Position numbers and translations under genes: made by a program. From assembly GCA_015680685.1 (NCBI GenBank), contig MNCI01025442.1, positions 432,958-496,957 of the forward strand: a DNA stretch of 64,000 bases, written 5' to 3'. This DNA comes from Gnetum montanum. Its lineage: Eukaryota; Streptophyta; Gnetopsida; Gnetales; Gnetaceae. Of the stretch, positions 11,250 to 22,328 are shown one piece after another. The number at the start of each line of letters is the position of its first letter. Position 1 is the stretch's first letter. The notes under the pieces were generated by a model. The model was not told where the DNA came from. It saw only the letters and a program-made list of their open reading frames with translations, and did no database searches.

Positions 11250-11448
11250 GTGATGGTGTGATTTAGAGGGTAACATAGTGTTACCATCCAATCTCTCAAT
11301 CCCAAGAATGCTTCTTTTTGCTCTCACATGAATTGGTATGTAGCACCTACAATCGGAATACATTGTGCATGAACAAGATTCAAGGGATTATCAACCTACG
11401 GAGGCACAACATCAAAGGGACCTGTAACAAGAGAGACATTATAAATCT
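11250..11448 (+). other. E2 leader after 5' LTR breakpoint
   Basis: Unrelated to the LTR end. It appears to be gag leader or early gag: a broken frame continues from about 11310 into the gag sequence. No tRNA-Asp primer site is visible. Confidence 0.4.
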
Positions 11449-13600
11449 ATGAAGGGGAAGTGGTCTCAGGACATTCTATATGTCCTAAGTGAAAATGAGG
11501 GTGGTGAACCTGCCTCAGGAGGTTTTCCACAAAATGATGTTCCTCCCGTTGACTTTGGTCAAGGGGTTGTGTATCAGAACCTTCACTCAACCATCCATGA
11601 CCCAAGTTCTGATACCAATGGACACAAAGGATCTGAAAAAGGAATACAAACGCATGATAAAGATGAACATTATAATCGTAACCATGACTAAGGCCATGAC
11701 CATCGAAGAGTGGGTAGTGGGCACCATCATGGTGATGGCCCTCCTTCCTCTTCACCTTCATCATCTCCTTCCCCCTCTTCTTAGGGATCTAGACATAGTC
11801 ACAAAGAGAAAGATCATGAGGAAAATGGTAAGTGAAACAAAGATCATAGACGAAATAGTTGAGAAAGGGGACAAGGACATTCTAGAGAAATGCATCATGA
11901 AAGAAGGGAGAGTAGGGAACAGCATAGGCATCATAGACGCCATAAAGAATATGATCATGATGGACCCATACTCGCTACCCAAAGTATGCTAGATATAACC
12001 AAGGCCTTCAAGAACCCAACAAGGCACCAAAAGGACAATAGGATCAAAAGATTAGACATGAACAATATCCCACAATTTGAAGGGGGATATAACACTTATC
12101 CTCAAAATCACCTACAAGCGTTCTATGATGCATGTGTGTTGCAAAATATAGAAAATGAGTGGAAAAAACTAAAGTTGTTTCCATGGACACTAATCAAAGA
12201 AGTGAAAAGTTGGTACCAGTCCTTAGAATCAGAATCCATTCATCGATGGAGTACCATGTTAGAGTTATTCAACGATAAGTATCAAATGTACTCCCAAGTG
12301 TCCAACCTGCAAAAGCAAATCCAAGAATGGAAACGAGGACACAAACCCTTGGATGCTACCATGGGTTAATATTATGCATTACTACATCGTTGCCCTAGCC
12401 ATGGTTACTCGCAAAGGGAACAACTATGCCATCTCATAGATGGGCTTAGGCATGAAACGCAAAGAACCCTTGGGACTTATGCCCAAGGAAGGCTATCTGA
12501 GCTCAAAGCCCATCAAATACAAAGATTTTTGGAGCAAGTTTCCAAGGAGGAAGGTGAGTTAAGAAAAAGAGAAAGTGTGGAGGAATACAATAGAGACCTT
12601 TCCCTCCAAAAGAAGAAAGTTAGATTTTGTGAGGATGAAGAAGAGTCACCACTTGAAGAGATGGTGAATAGGAAGACTTTGCCTATTCAGAAGTTTGCAT
12701 CAGATATATCGGCAAAGGTAGATCAAATGTAAAACTTCCTATATAATAAATTTCAAACCATTCTCAAAATAGTAGAGGAGTCTAAAGAGTAAGATAGTGA
12801 CTGAGAAAGGAGAAAAAAAGAAAGAAAAAGAATATGCATGTAACAAAGGTAAGGGCAAAGTTGCCATCATTGAAGAGGTTGTGGATTTAGATATAGACAA
12901 TGATGGTCGATGTGAAATATGCCAATATGACCACCCTAAAGGATGTTGCCCAGTAATCTCACATCTGCAAGAGTCTAGGGTGTACACACTAAACCCCCAA
13001 TTACACAAATGGCAAACACCCCGAAGGTTACCTTATCCTCAAGGTAACCCAAGGCAGTTCCACCAACCCTCGATGTATTATCCAAGTGGAACTCAACCAT
13101 AATCAAATAAATAGTATCAACAGTGGAAACACCCAAAATCATGGGGAATTCCACCACCACATCAACAGTACCCTTACCATCAACCTGACCCATATGGGTA
13201 CTACGTGCAGTAGCCAATCTCTCCATGTGACTCTACTAGTCACGTCACTCCTCAGCCTCAATACCAAGTCCACAAGTACTATAGAACTCCTTCTCCTAGG
13301 AGAGATGTTCCACAAACATACTATCCTTCTCATCTAACCGCACCTCTCCCACCCTTAGCTCCATTACCACATGCTCCAACTATGCAGGGTGAGCTCCTTG
13401 CCTAGCTATAGCAACGTAATGCTACAAGGGCTGTCAACCCTCAACCTACTATTGGTTTAGAAAACTGCACAAAGGAGACCTTTCTTTAGAACCAACAATC
13501 CAACTAAGTCCTTACAACCACAAGCAGCTAATTATCCAAAGGCCTTGCCAGCATTCAAATCTTCGAACCTTCCTTCAAACCAAAGACCACACTTAACGCA
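11449..13600 (+). pseudogene. E2 gag (capsid and nucleocapsid), decayed
   Basis: Pieces in shifting frames. First comes an acidic, His/Asp/Ser-rich N-terminal extension (11449-11990), with a Ser/Pro run at about 11740-11790. The retrotransposon gag core follows at 11990-12740: 'LQAFYDACVLQNIENEWKKL', 'VKSWYQSLESESIHRWSTML', 'LCHLIDGLRHETQRTLGTYA'. A zinc-knuckle-like motif 'CEICQYDHPKGCC' (C-x2-C-x3-H-x4-C spacing) lies at about 12911-12950, and a Pro/His/Tyr/Gln-rich tail runs to about 13600. Stops include TAA at 12368 and TAA at 12730, with frameshifts near 12790 and 13100. The C-x3-H spacing recurs in E1, E4 and E5, so it is a family trait rather than damage. Confidence 0.78.
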
Positions 13601-14111
13601 CACAATCATGTTGACTCATGCCATTATTGACTAGATTAAATTTGGTTGTCTTCCTAGGAAATTCTCTAATCTTGGAAGCCTTCTTATATATTTACAAATC
13701 GCTAGGAATGAGCTGTGCACAGCTCTTTTGGATTCAGGTTTTGGTGTGAACTTAATCTCTCAAGAAATGTACAAAGCCTGGAACCTACCTCCACTAAAAA
13801 AGAGTAACATTTGTCTAGAGCTAGCCAACCAATCCATCACTATCTGATTACGACTAGTGGAGGACATTGTCACCACTATTTGCGAATGGTCGTATCCAAC
13901 TAATTTCCTAGTGATTCAAGTCAACAACTACAAATGGGACTTCCCAATCATTATGGGAAGAGCATGGTTAAGCACAATTGCTGTGTGCCTAGGAATACGT
14001 GATCTTTCCCTAGAAATATCAAAGGAAAATATGTTTGAAAAGATTGAGAAGAAGAAAGTTCCATGCATCGCATACAGTGACACAGGGTGTAACTGCATGC
14101 AGAGGGCCTAG
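13601..14111 (+). pseudogene. E2 aspartic protease
   Basis: Frame opening 'MLTHAIID' (stop) 'IKFGCLP', then 'ALLDSGFGVNLISQEMYKAW' with the D-S-G active-site triad at about 13729, then a stop at 13847 and the open stretch 13857-14111, ending 'IPC/VPCIAYSDTGCNCMQ'. The layout (alpha-helical lead, LLDSG, 'LELANQSI', later 'FPIIMGRAWL') matches retropepsins of Athila/Tat-type gypsy elements. At least two in-frame stops. Confidence 0.75.
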
Positions 14112-14639
14112 TTTGTTCAACATTTAACATTGCCTACATGCAACTAGTGTGCACAAATAACTAACATACAAAGATGCCTATATGTAGCAAACACAAGACA
14201 GGAAGGCACCCAGTGGCTGACAGCTAACCAAGAGAGCAACTCAACTATATGCATGGAACCAACCGAGAGCTTGACTTGAACCTACATCGATAGCATAGAC
14301 ACATTAGAGCAAGTCCATTGCCAACTTCCAATTCCTGACATCGAAAATATCAACTAGTGGAAGTTGGAAATCCCTAACGAGTTCAAGTAAGAGGCCCTTG
14401 AGTTAAAATCGTTGCCCATTGAGATGGAGTATACATTTCTCAAGAATGGAAAATTGGTAATCATTATTGCTAAGCTCGCTCCTTAACAAAAAGAAAGACT
14501 GCTAAAAATGGTAAAAAAATGGTCAAAAGCCTTTGCTTGGTTATATCCCAAATTAACCAGAATAGATCCTAGGATATGCCAACATAGAATTTACACTAAC
14601 CCCTCCATGAAACCTTGACAAAAACCATAGAGGTAACTA
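14112..14639 (+). other. E2 protease-RT linker
   Basis: Decayed linker with a few short frames such as 'LPIEMEYTFLKNGKLVIII' near 14410. No named domain. Confidence 0.4.
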
Positions 14640-15325
14640 AATCCAAAGCTTAAGCAAGTGGTTAAAGAAGAAATTGAATAGCTTCTAAAAGCTAGGTTCA
14701 TCTACCCCATTGCTAACAGTGAATGGGTTAGTCCCTTAGTCATTGTGCCTAAAAAGGGAGGTAAATGGAGGGTGTGTATAGACTTTAGGCTACTAAACAT
14801 GGCAACATTCAAAGACCACTTCCCATCGCCATTCATTGACCAAGTCTTAGACACCATTATAGGGCATTGCTACTATAATTTTCTAAATGGTTACAGTGGA
14901 TACAATCAAATTCAAATAGCATCAGAAGACTAAGCCAAGACCATTTTCACAAGTCCTTGGGGGACTTTTGCATATAGGTAGATGTCGTTTGGCTTGTGCA
15001 ATGCCCCAGCAACGTTTCAACGTTTGGTTCTAAGTATTTTTCAACAGCAAATAGGGAATGGTGTGGAGGTTTTCATGGATGATTTCTCCACCTATGGAGT
15101 AGACTTTGAGCAAGCATTGGACCGATTAGAGTAAGTATTGAAACAATGTGTAGAAACCAACTTAAGGCTCAATTGGCTTAAAAGCCATTTAATGGTCCAA
15201 GAAGGTGTTTTGTTAGGGCAAAAGATTTCAAAAATAGGGATAAAGGTAGATCTTGAAAAGATTAAGATTATCCAAGAAATCACTCATCAACCTAAAACAT
15301 AAAAGATATCTAGTCATTCCTTGGA
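14640..15325 (+). pseudogene. E2 reverse transcriptase
   Basis: Motifs in order: 'ARFIYPIANSEWVSPLVIVP' (14690), 'KKGGKWRVCIDFRLLN', 'LDTIIGHCYYNFLNGYSGYN', 'MSFGLCNAPATFQR' (about 14983) and the catalytic box 'VFMDDFSTYG' at about 15069 (FMDD in place of YVDD, normal for this clade). Stops: TAA at 14931, TAG in place of Trp at 14980, TAA at 15134. Otherwise collinear with Ty3/gypsy RTs. Confidence 0.85.
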
Positions 15326-15975
15326 CATATTGGCTATTATAGATGATTCATTGATAACTTTTCGAAGGTTGCAAAATCATTGGTCAAATTAATGAAAAAG
15401 GACATACCCTTTGAATGGACCAGGGAATGTGAGCTACCTTTCCAAACCTTAAAACAGAAGCTCATAAAAACACCTATTCTACAAGCTTGTGACTGGTTCA
15501 GACTATTCCACATAATGACTGATGCATCCAACTTTGCTTTAGGAGCCGTACTTACACAGTTAGATGATCATAAACAACCCTATTATATTCACTATGTAAG
15601 TTGAAGTATTGCTGGTGCATAACTCAATTACACCACAACAGAAAAAGAATTAATGGTTGTGGTGTTTGCACTAAAAAAATTTAGGCACTATGTATTGGGC
15701 TATAAGATATTTATACATACAGATCATAGTGCGATATGGTTCCTAATGAATAAACCAATGGTGAGCCCTCGCATCATACAATGGCTCATGATCTTACAAG
15801 AGTTTGATCTTACGATGATCGATCATAAAGGCATCGAGAATGTTGTTGCTAATCATTTGTCTCGGTTACAATGGGATAACAAAGAGGATGAATATCCAAT
15901 TTCTAACCATTTCCCCAATGAACTCCTTTTTGTAGGTGTAATAAATAATCAATTAACCACAAAGAAAATTTGATA
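15326..15975 (+). pseudogene. E2 RNase H
   Basis: 'FSKVAKSLVKLMKKDIPFEW' leads into 'MTDASNFALGAVLTQ' (catalytic Asp), a TGA at 15602, 'TTTEKELMVVVFALKKFRHY' (catalytic Glu) and 'FIHTDHSAIWFLMNK' (catalytic Asp), ending 'VVANHLSRLQWD'. This is the RNase H domain that follows RT in Ty3/gypsy pol. Two stops interrupt it; the catalytic residues remain. Confidence 0.85.
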
Positions 15976-16029
15976 TAGCAGCATCCTTACCTATCTCCTC
16001 ACACAAGAAACACCACAAGGTTAGATGTT

Positions 16030-17230
16030 AAAAAGAAACAGCAGTTTCTTCATTGAGCTAAATATTTCATGGAAATCAATGGACAACTTTATAGAGTATG
16101 TTCCAATGACTTGGTCCGATGGTGTGTTCCCGATGTAGATCAATTGTGAGTTCTTCAAGATGCTCATGAGGGCCCTTATGGGGGTCATTACACTGGGAGA
16201 CGAACAACCATTAAAATCTTGCTTGTAGGATATTATTAGCCACATTATTTCGAGATACTCATCATTTTTTCCAATTTTGTGAGCACTGCCAATGTGATGG
16301 GAGAATGACTACTAGAATGGAGGGTCCACAACAATGGATTCAACCCTTAGAACCCTTCAACATATGGGGAATTGGTTTTATGGGGCCTATTATACCAATG
16401 TCCAATGAACAATCCTACATTGTTGTTGCTATTGACTATTTTACAAAGTGGGTAGAAGCAGCCACTGTTATGGATTGTACATCATCCATGGCTACACGAT
16501 TTGTTCAACAACAAATTGTAAATAGATTTGGCGTGCCTCATGCCCTTATTTCTAACAATGTAACACACTTTACAAGTGTGAATTTCTGGAAGTTGATGCA
16601 ATGCTTAGGAGTCGAGCACAAACTAACTACACCATATCATCCTCAAGTGAATGGTCAAGTTGAAGTCACCAATAGGGAGATCATAAAAATATTAACATGA
16701 ACCATTAGCAAATATAGACAAGATTGGAGCACCAAGCTGAATGATGCTCTTTGGGCATACAGCTCCATTTGGAAACTCCATATAGGCTACTCTTCCTATG
16801 AGTTAGTGTACGGTAAACTTCCAACACTTCCTATTCAAGCTAATCTCCGTACACTATCTACAACATGTGACCTCAACCTTGATCTTAGTCTAGCATAAAA
16901 AGAATGGTTAATGAACCTTAACCTACTAGATAAAAATCAATTAGTCGTCCTATCATCTAACGAATTGCACAAGGCCTTTAACAAACAATGTCATGACCTA
17001 AGAATTAGGAAAGTCAAATACCAACCAGGAGATAAGGTTATTTATTGGAATCCCACACATGTGCCACAACAAACTAAATTTCAAATGCTATGGGAAGGAC
17101 CTTATATCATTCATGAAACTTTTTTCCTTTAGGGACCATGATGATTTATAAACCTGAAAGCCTGAACAAGAAATTACTAATCAACATCCATCAAACCAAA
17201 CCATTCCATGAGCCTAAAATAACTAGTACT
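16030..17230 (+). pseudogene. E2 integrase
   Basis: The zinc-binding N-terminus is recognisable at about 16160-16300 ('AHEGPYGGHYTGRRTTIK', then a broken H-C-C part). The core reads 'FNIWGIGFMGPI', 'VVAIDYFTKWVEAATV' (first Asp), 'HALISNNVTHFTS' (second catalytic Asp changed to Asn) and 'NGQVEVTNREI' (Glu). The C-terminus at about 16700-17230 has 'SSYELVYGKLPTLPIQ' and 'YQPGDKVIYWNPTHVP'. TGA at 16698 and TAA at 16897 are among several stops. No chromodomain is evident, consistent with the Athila/Tat side of Ty3/gypsy. Confidence 0.85.
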
Positions 17231-19187
17231 AATACTACCTCTATTGGTGGACAACCGTGCTCCTTATTTCAGATCTCCTCCTTCCAACTCAGTCATGGGG
17301 GAGATGGCCACCAATGCTAACCATTCTAAGACCTCAGTCCCTTTTGTATTTTTTTAACACATTTTTGATCTCTACTTGTTTTTGTTTTACATCAACATTA
17401 ATATTTTTTACTATTCCTTTCTCTATTACATTTTGTTTGGATAAATCTCACTCATCATCTAATAAGTGCTCATGATGATGGATTGTACTATAATGATGTT
17501 GATTGCTAATGTTTTGTGTTTACCTTTGACTTTCAATGTTGATGCTAAGATATGGTTTCTTTTGATAAAATAGGCAATGAGTTCACGTCATCCATTCATC
17601 CATTCAACTCTATGGTCTCCCTTGATTTTGGAACTGTACTATCCCTTTTTCTAAGAAAACTTATTAATGAATTGGTGACTTGGTATTCTTCAAACCAAGG
17701 AAAGACTCAATTGGATTGAAAAGGATGTGGCTTCAAGGGGATTCGATGCACTTATGCTAGCTATTCTCTTGGGTACTTGGATGTTTTTCATAAGTTTTCC
17801 ATCATATCGGTTCTTAACAAATATCAAGAAGTTAACTAAATCAAATAAGTCTTTGCATAGTGTGGTTCTCACAAAAAAAAAACTGGTGGGAATTCAAAGC
17901 ATACCCCTTAGACATAATAAAGAAACATGGGCTACAAGCACTAGTTATGGCACTGGAAAGACTTGTTACCCATGCCTGAAGGTTCCCTCTAACTAAGGCT
18001 CTTTCTCACTTCCTGCTTTTCTATTCTTTTCTTGTTGGAATGGTAGTAGCCCTATAGAAGCATTCTTGCTACTTCAAGAGGATGGATTGGTCCAGTGTGT
18101 TGATGCGAGGTCACTGGATGTGGTTAGTTTTGATCTAGATTTGGAATGAATTCTATTAAGTTACTGTAACCACATAATACACAAGGGACTTTACGGAACC
18201 TTGATCTTGGGATTCCATTCCATTCTCTCTTCTCTTCCAAATTTCTTTCCATATTCCACCTCATTGTCAATTTTATGATTAGTCTATATCTTGGTTGCCA
18301 CATTATTATTCTTTGGTAAACTCTTATGGGTAAGTCCTTAACCATTATTTCCATATGTCATTCCTAGAGCCTATGGACTCTTTGGTTTATGGGTATGTCA
18401 GGGCATAAAGGGCATTAGCCTACTTTGGGGAGGATCCACTAGCATTCTTTTTTGGTGCAATTGTTCAGTTCTTTTTCTTAAACATTTCGTACAATCAACC
18501 ATTTCCCATTTCAACCCATCCATGATATCCAATTTTGTTTTATTGGCTTCACCATTGTTATTTCTCTATTCTTCCTTGTTCTTATGTTTTCCATCTTATC
18601 GCTACCAGAGGTTCGCTATTAGTCATGGGGGCCCTGTCACAAAATTTTTTCATTCCCTTACTTATCTCACCCCTACACCTTGGGTAGTCACCAGTGATAA
18701 GCCTCTAACCCAGCATCTGCCATACCCACAACCTAGTTAATGTGATTCATAGCAAGGCAAGGTATCAATCACATTATATCTTATCTATCCTTGCTAATTT
18801 GTGACTATGTTGTGTGTGCAGATGGCGATCACATGAACAATGGACTAGGATAGGAGGGAGCACTCAAGATGGATTGGAGCTGAAGCAGTTATGCAAGAAA
18901 CATGCATCATATGGCCATGGATGAATAACAGTGTGCACATTGGTAGCAACGCACCTCATTTTCTTTTCTTTCTCTCTCTCTCCAAGTTGTCAAATGAGGT
19001 TTTGGATTTCATCTATGTATAGTATTCAAGACAATGGGTATGAACACCAATGTTGTAATATGTTTGTCAATCCGTTCACCAGGCACTTTGAGTCTATCTT
19101 TCCATGTCACTGCTAGATTATCATATGATCAATAATCCCATACCTTCCCAATATTTTGTAAGGAACTTGAGGATAAGTTTTCATTTA
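17231..19187 (+). other. E2 non-coding tail with conserved block
   Basis: Between integrase and polypurine tract there is no credible ORF. From 17885 to about 18450 it carries, in reverse orientation to E1/E3/E4/E5, the same landmarks: 'ggaattcaaagcatacccct' (17889), 'ttacccatgcctgaagg' (17966), 'gggcattagcctactttggg' (18409). Unlike E1, no coiled-coil 3' ORF is present. A CT-rich run at 18960-18985 is the only simple sequence. Confidence 0.6.
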
Positions 19188-19199
19188 GTCATGGGGGTA
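19188..19199 (+). promoter_or_regulatory. E2 polypurine tract
   Basis: 'gtcatgggggta' ends directly at the TGATGA start of the 3' LTR. The same string, reverse-complemented, abuts the 3' LTRs of LTR A (29127), E6 (42535) and E5 (46906). It is the expected plus-strand primer site. Confidence 0.8.
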
Positions 19200-20015
19200 T
19201 GATGAACTTCGATATCAAGTTTGTGATATCGAAACCTACCAAGCAATATCGGACATCTAATATCGGAACCTATCTCGTTGCTTATAAATAAGAGGTGGGT
19301 GCACTTGGTTTTGTTATTAGTTTTCTTAGTCCCTTACCCAAAATCTTGCAGTTTTCCCTTTCCAGAGTTAGAATTATTTTTGAGTGCCTATAGTAGGAGT
19401 CATAAAGTGAATGGATCTTTATTTCAGCATTATGTACCTGAGCACACCTTGTGTCCATAAATAAAGACAAACTTTGTGATAAACTTTGCAGCATTCAGAA
19501 TAGCTTATTTATTACATTTAATGTTATTTACAGTTATTTAATGCTTTCGTTAGTTAATTGATGTTGCTTTTATTGATTTGTTAATTTTCACAGGTAAGCA
19601 CACTTAGTACAACCACTTTGAGCATACGTGGAACACTTGGTAACCCAGTAACAACTAGCGTTTGGTAATCCCAGTAGTGTTACACAGGTTCAAGATGTGT
19701 ACAGAGAGTGGGAATGGATGTTGGTGTTAGGACTAGTTAGAACCTAGTGGATTAGTTAAATTAAATTAGTTACTTAATTATTTCACTTCTCCCTTTTAGC
19801 ACCAGGACATAAACATAAAAAGCATAAAAATTATATACCTCAAGTTTACTTAACCATAAAATCATGCCATATGAGTAAGCTTGGGAAGACAAAAATTGGC
19901 TAACCCATCCTTGTTCTATGAAGGTGCATAAGCACTTAGTCCTTGGAGTTTGACCAAATCGCATGTAACACTCGTATTCATATGGCTGAGCATAGGGGTA
20001 CCTCACCACTCATCA
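19200..20015 (+). repeat. E2 3' LTR
   Basis: 816 bp from TGATGAAC to ACTCATCA. U3 has a GATATC array (19210-19265), TATAAATA at 19283, and an 'aataaag' signal near 19460. Followed by TSD ctagg at 20016. Confidence 0.88.
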
Positions 20016-20020
20016 CTAGG

Positions 20021-21340
20021 CATCAGTGAAAAAGAGAGTAATACTTGCTCAAGGCTGCATCAAGAGATTCATGATTACCTTTTTTCTATCCTTGGATTTG
20101 TTTTCTCAAATTGGATACCTTGGAGTATATTTGATACTTATCATTAAATAGTTTCATCATCATACTCCATTTACAAATAAATTCTGGCTCCAAGGATTAG
20201 TACCAACTTTCAACTTGTTTAATAAGTATCATGGAGAAAAGGTTGAGTTTTTGTCACTCATTCTCAATATTTTACAAGACATAAGCATCATGGAAGATTT
20301 GCAAATGATGTTATGGATTAGCATTATAGCCTCCCTCAAACTTAGGGATGTCTTTTTATATCAATCCATTTAATGGATCTATACCTTTAATACCTAGTAG
20401 AAATATGAATTACTTCTGAAATATTTATCATGCTTCTTGTAGCAAGCAATGGCTCATCATAGTCATTGTGTTCATGGTGGTCCCTATCATGGCCATGTCT
20501 TCTATGATGTAGCCTACTATGCCTTATCTTCTAATGATGTCCCTCTTCTTCTTACTGCTATCTATCTATTTTCTCTCCTCCCATCTCTATGATGTAGTCT
20601 TCTATCATCTCCATCTTGACCTCAATCATTTCTTCTTTAGTCTTGGTCATGTTCCCTCTTGTCAAAGTTTGATGATAAGGAAGATGGTAAGGGTGAAGGG
20701 CTAGGAGAGTTGTGCCAACTTGCCCTTCTCCTTTAGTCCCTTGGTTGTTCTCTTAGTAAACAATTTGGAGACCTTAGCTTTGAGGTTCTCCTAGTTCTAG
20801 AACCAACTCTTCCCTCACCTTGATTGCTTACCAAGGTTGATCATGATCATTGATGAGTTATGTCATCCTTACAAAAGGAAGGAGGAAGTTTATGCTGAGA
20901 TTACTCTAATGGAAATTCTAGATCCTTCTTCCATGATTATGAAAATAATGAAATTGGAAAATTTTTGCTCATGGATACTTCATGGCATGCCTACATGAGT
21001 TGATCTTTTCTAAGTTGGACCTTTGTTGGTTGGTAATTTTAGAGTGATGCTCCTTCACTTGGTCATCTGGCATTGTTATTTCAAGTCCTAGCTTCATGAA
21101 AGCTTCCATGAACATTAAAGGGGTAGAATGATTAGAAGGCAACACAAAGTTTCTTCCAAATCTCTCTAGCATAGCTATGCATCGTGATGGAGTATGAAAG
21201 TAAAGTATGGATAATAGGAATCTAAATGTGCATAGACCACCTTCAACTGTTGAGGTATCTCATCCTCATTCCTTCTAGGTCTATCATATTGCTAGTTGGA
21301 GTCATTAGTAGGTGGTGAATGAGTCCTATGAGAAGAAGAC
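20021..21340 (-). pseudogene. E1 gag, N-terminal half
   Basis: Continuation of E1 gag beyond E2. The minus strand has an ATG at about 21342 (MSSSHRTHSPPTND...), a 67-codon open piece at 21172-20969 (MLERFGRNFVLPSNHST...), a His/Asp/Arg-rich segment near 20440-20690, and 'EPLLATRSM', which matches 'GPILATQSM' in E2 gag. It is heavily frameshifted, and capsid core identity is weak between 20021 and 20430. Confidence 0.55.
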
Positions 21341-21478
21341 ATCCTAGCTTATGCTTATATTGTATGCCTTAATAAAATATTATTATTATTTTTCTTAAAG
21401 ATGATGCAAGATATTTTTACAATGGCTATGTATGGTTACATTATCTAAAAAAACTTAGTGCACATAGCTAAAATACAT

Positions 21479-21496
21479 TCCCCGATAACAGTGTCA
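21479..21496 (-). promoter_or_regulatory. E1 primer-binding site (tRNA-Asp type)
   Basis: The minus strand reads TGACACTGTTATCGGGGA, one base inside the 5' LTR. Compared with the complement of the plant tRNA-Asp 3' end (TGGCGCCGTTGCCGGGGA) it differs at a few positions, mostly G-to-A or C-to-T. tRNA-Asp priming is known for Athila-type elements. Confidence 0.65.
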
Positions 21497-21497
21497 C

Positions 21498-22328
21498 TAA
21501 TGAACAACAAGTATTCCCTATGTTCAACCATATGAATTACTAGCATGTATGTATGATCAAGTTGAATTCCATGAACTACGTTTGCATAAGTCATGTATAT
21601 CCTTATATGGTGAAAGGCATGGTTATTAGTCATTGTTTTCCCAATCAACACTTGTGTTAGCTTGTTTATTTGATTAAGTATGATTGAGATGTTAGATATT
21701 TATTTTTATTAGTTGTATTATTTTATTTATCTATAAAGTGATTAAATAAACAAAGAATTGAATATTTAATTTAACTAAATAACTAATTAAACTATCCTCA
21801 ATATAGAACATTTGTTTCCACATTTTGTACCCATCCTAAATGTATACTAACACTACTAGATTACTAAGTGTTTACTACAATCATTAGTATATTATGCTCA
21901 AATTGATCATACTCACATTACTTATAGATTAAAACATTAAATACTTAAAAACAGGAAAGTAAATTACATTCAAAGTAAAATATTAGAAAATATATTTAAA
22001 CTAATCCAAGTACTATAATGAATAGAGGAAATATCAATTTTATTTCCATTCATGCAACTGTGTCTAGGTACATATTGCACTTGAATAAAATTCCATACAA
22101 TCACTTTAATTCATGCTACAAATACTCAAAGGAAAAATTTTGCTAAGTGCTATGGAAAAAAACTATAAGTGTCTGACTAAGGAATCAACTAAATAGTTCC
22201 ATAAATGCAGCTGGTGTGCACATTTATATAGGCAATGGGTGGTTCAACATCAATACACATGCACCAATGCATCTTGTCATGCATCAATGATACTGCATTG
22301 ACATAGTTAACTTATTGATGCTTCATTA
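21498..22328 (-). repeat. E1 5' LTR
   Basis: On + it begins taatgaacaac (decayed TGATGAGT) and ends cttcatta. It is collinear with 1113-1966 throughout and followed by TSD cttag. It retains the TATATAGG promoter element (about 22225) and the ATGCAT-rich U3 segment (about 22245-22300). Confidence 0.78.

Larger units (their letters stand above)
10471..20015 (+). mobile_element. E2: Athila/Tat-like Ty3/gypsy element nested in E1 gag
   Basis: Complete outer boundaries: TGATGA at 10471, TCATCA at 20015, perfect 5-bp TSD ctagg. Order: 5' LTR, gag, protease, RT, RNase H, integrase, about 2 kb non-coding tail, polypurine tract, 3' LTR. This domain order is the Ty3/gypsy (Metaviridae) order. Family-level identity with E1, E5 and the composite comes from shared LTR ends and gag. 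Every coding domain has stops, so it is not autonomous now. The 5' LTR lacks its last 65 bp, and no primer site is present (see findings). Confidence 0.88.
1113..22328 (-). mobile_element. E1: old Athila/Tat-like Ty3/gypsy element, interrupted by E2
   Basis: Bounded by LTRs 1113-1966 and 21498-22328 and flanked by cttaa (1108-1112) and cttag (22329-22333), a one-mismatch 5-bp TSD. Without E2 and its duplicated target the element is about 11.7 kb. Minus-strand order, read right to left: 5' LTR, tRNA-Asp primer site, gag, protease, RT stub, integrase, non-coding block, an ORF with a plant-transposon-protein-like domain and coiled coil, polypurine tract, 3' LTR. It carries dozens of stops and a deletion of about 1.45 kb through RT/RNase H. 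Its LTRs are clearly more diverged from each other than those of E5, so it is among the oldest copies. Confidence 0.8.

Noticed and set aside
11489-11992. 167-codon Met/Ile/Lys-rich frame on +
   Set aside because: Shifted frame over the gag N-terminal extension; the gag frame carries the recognisable motifs.
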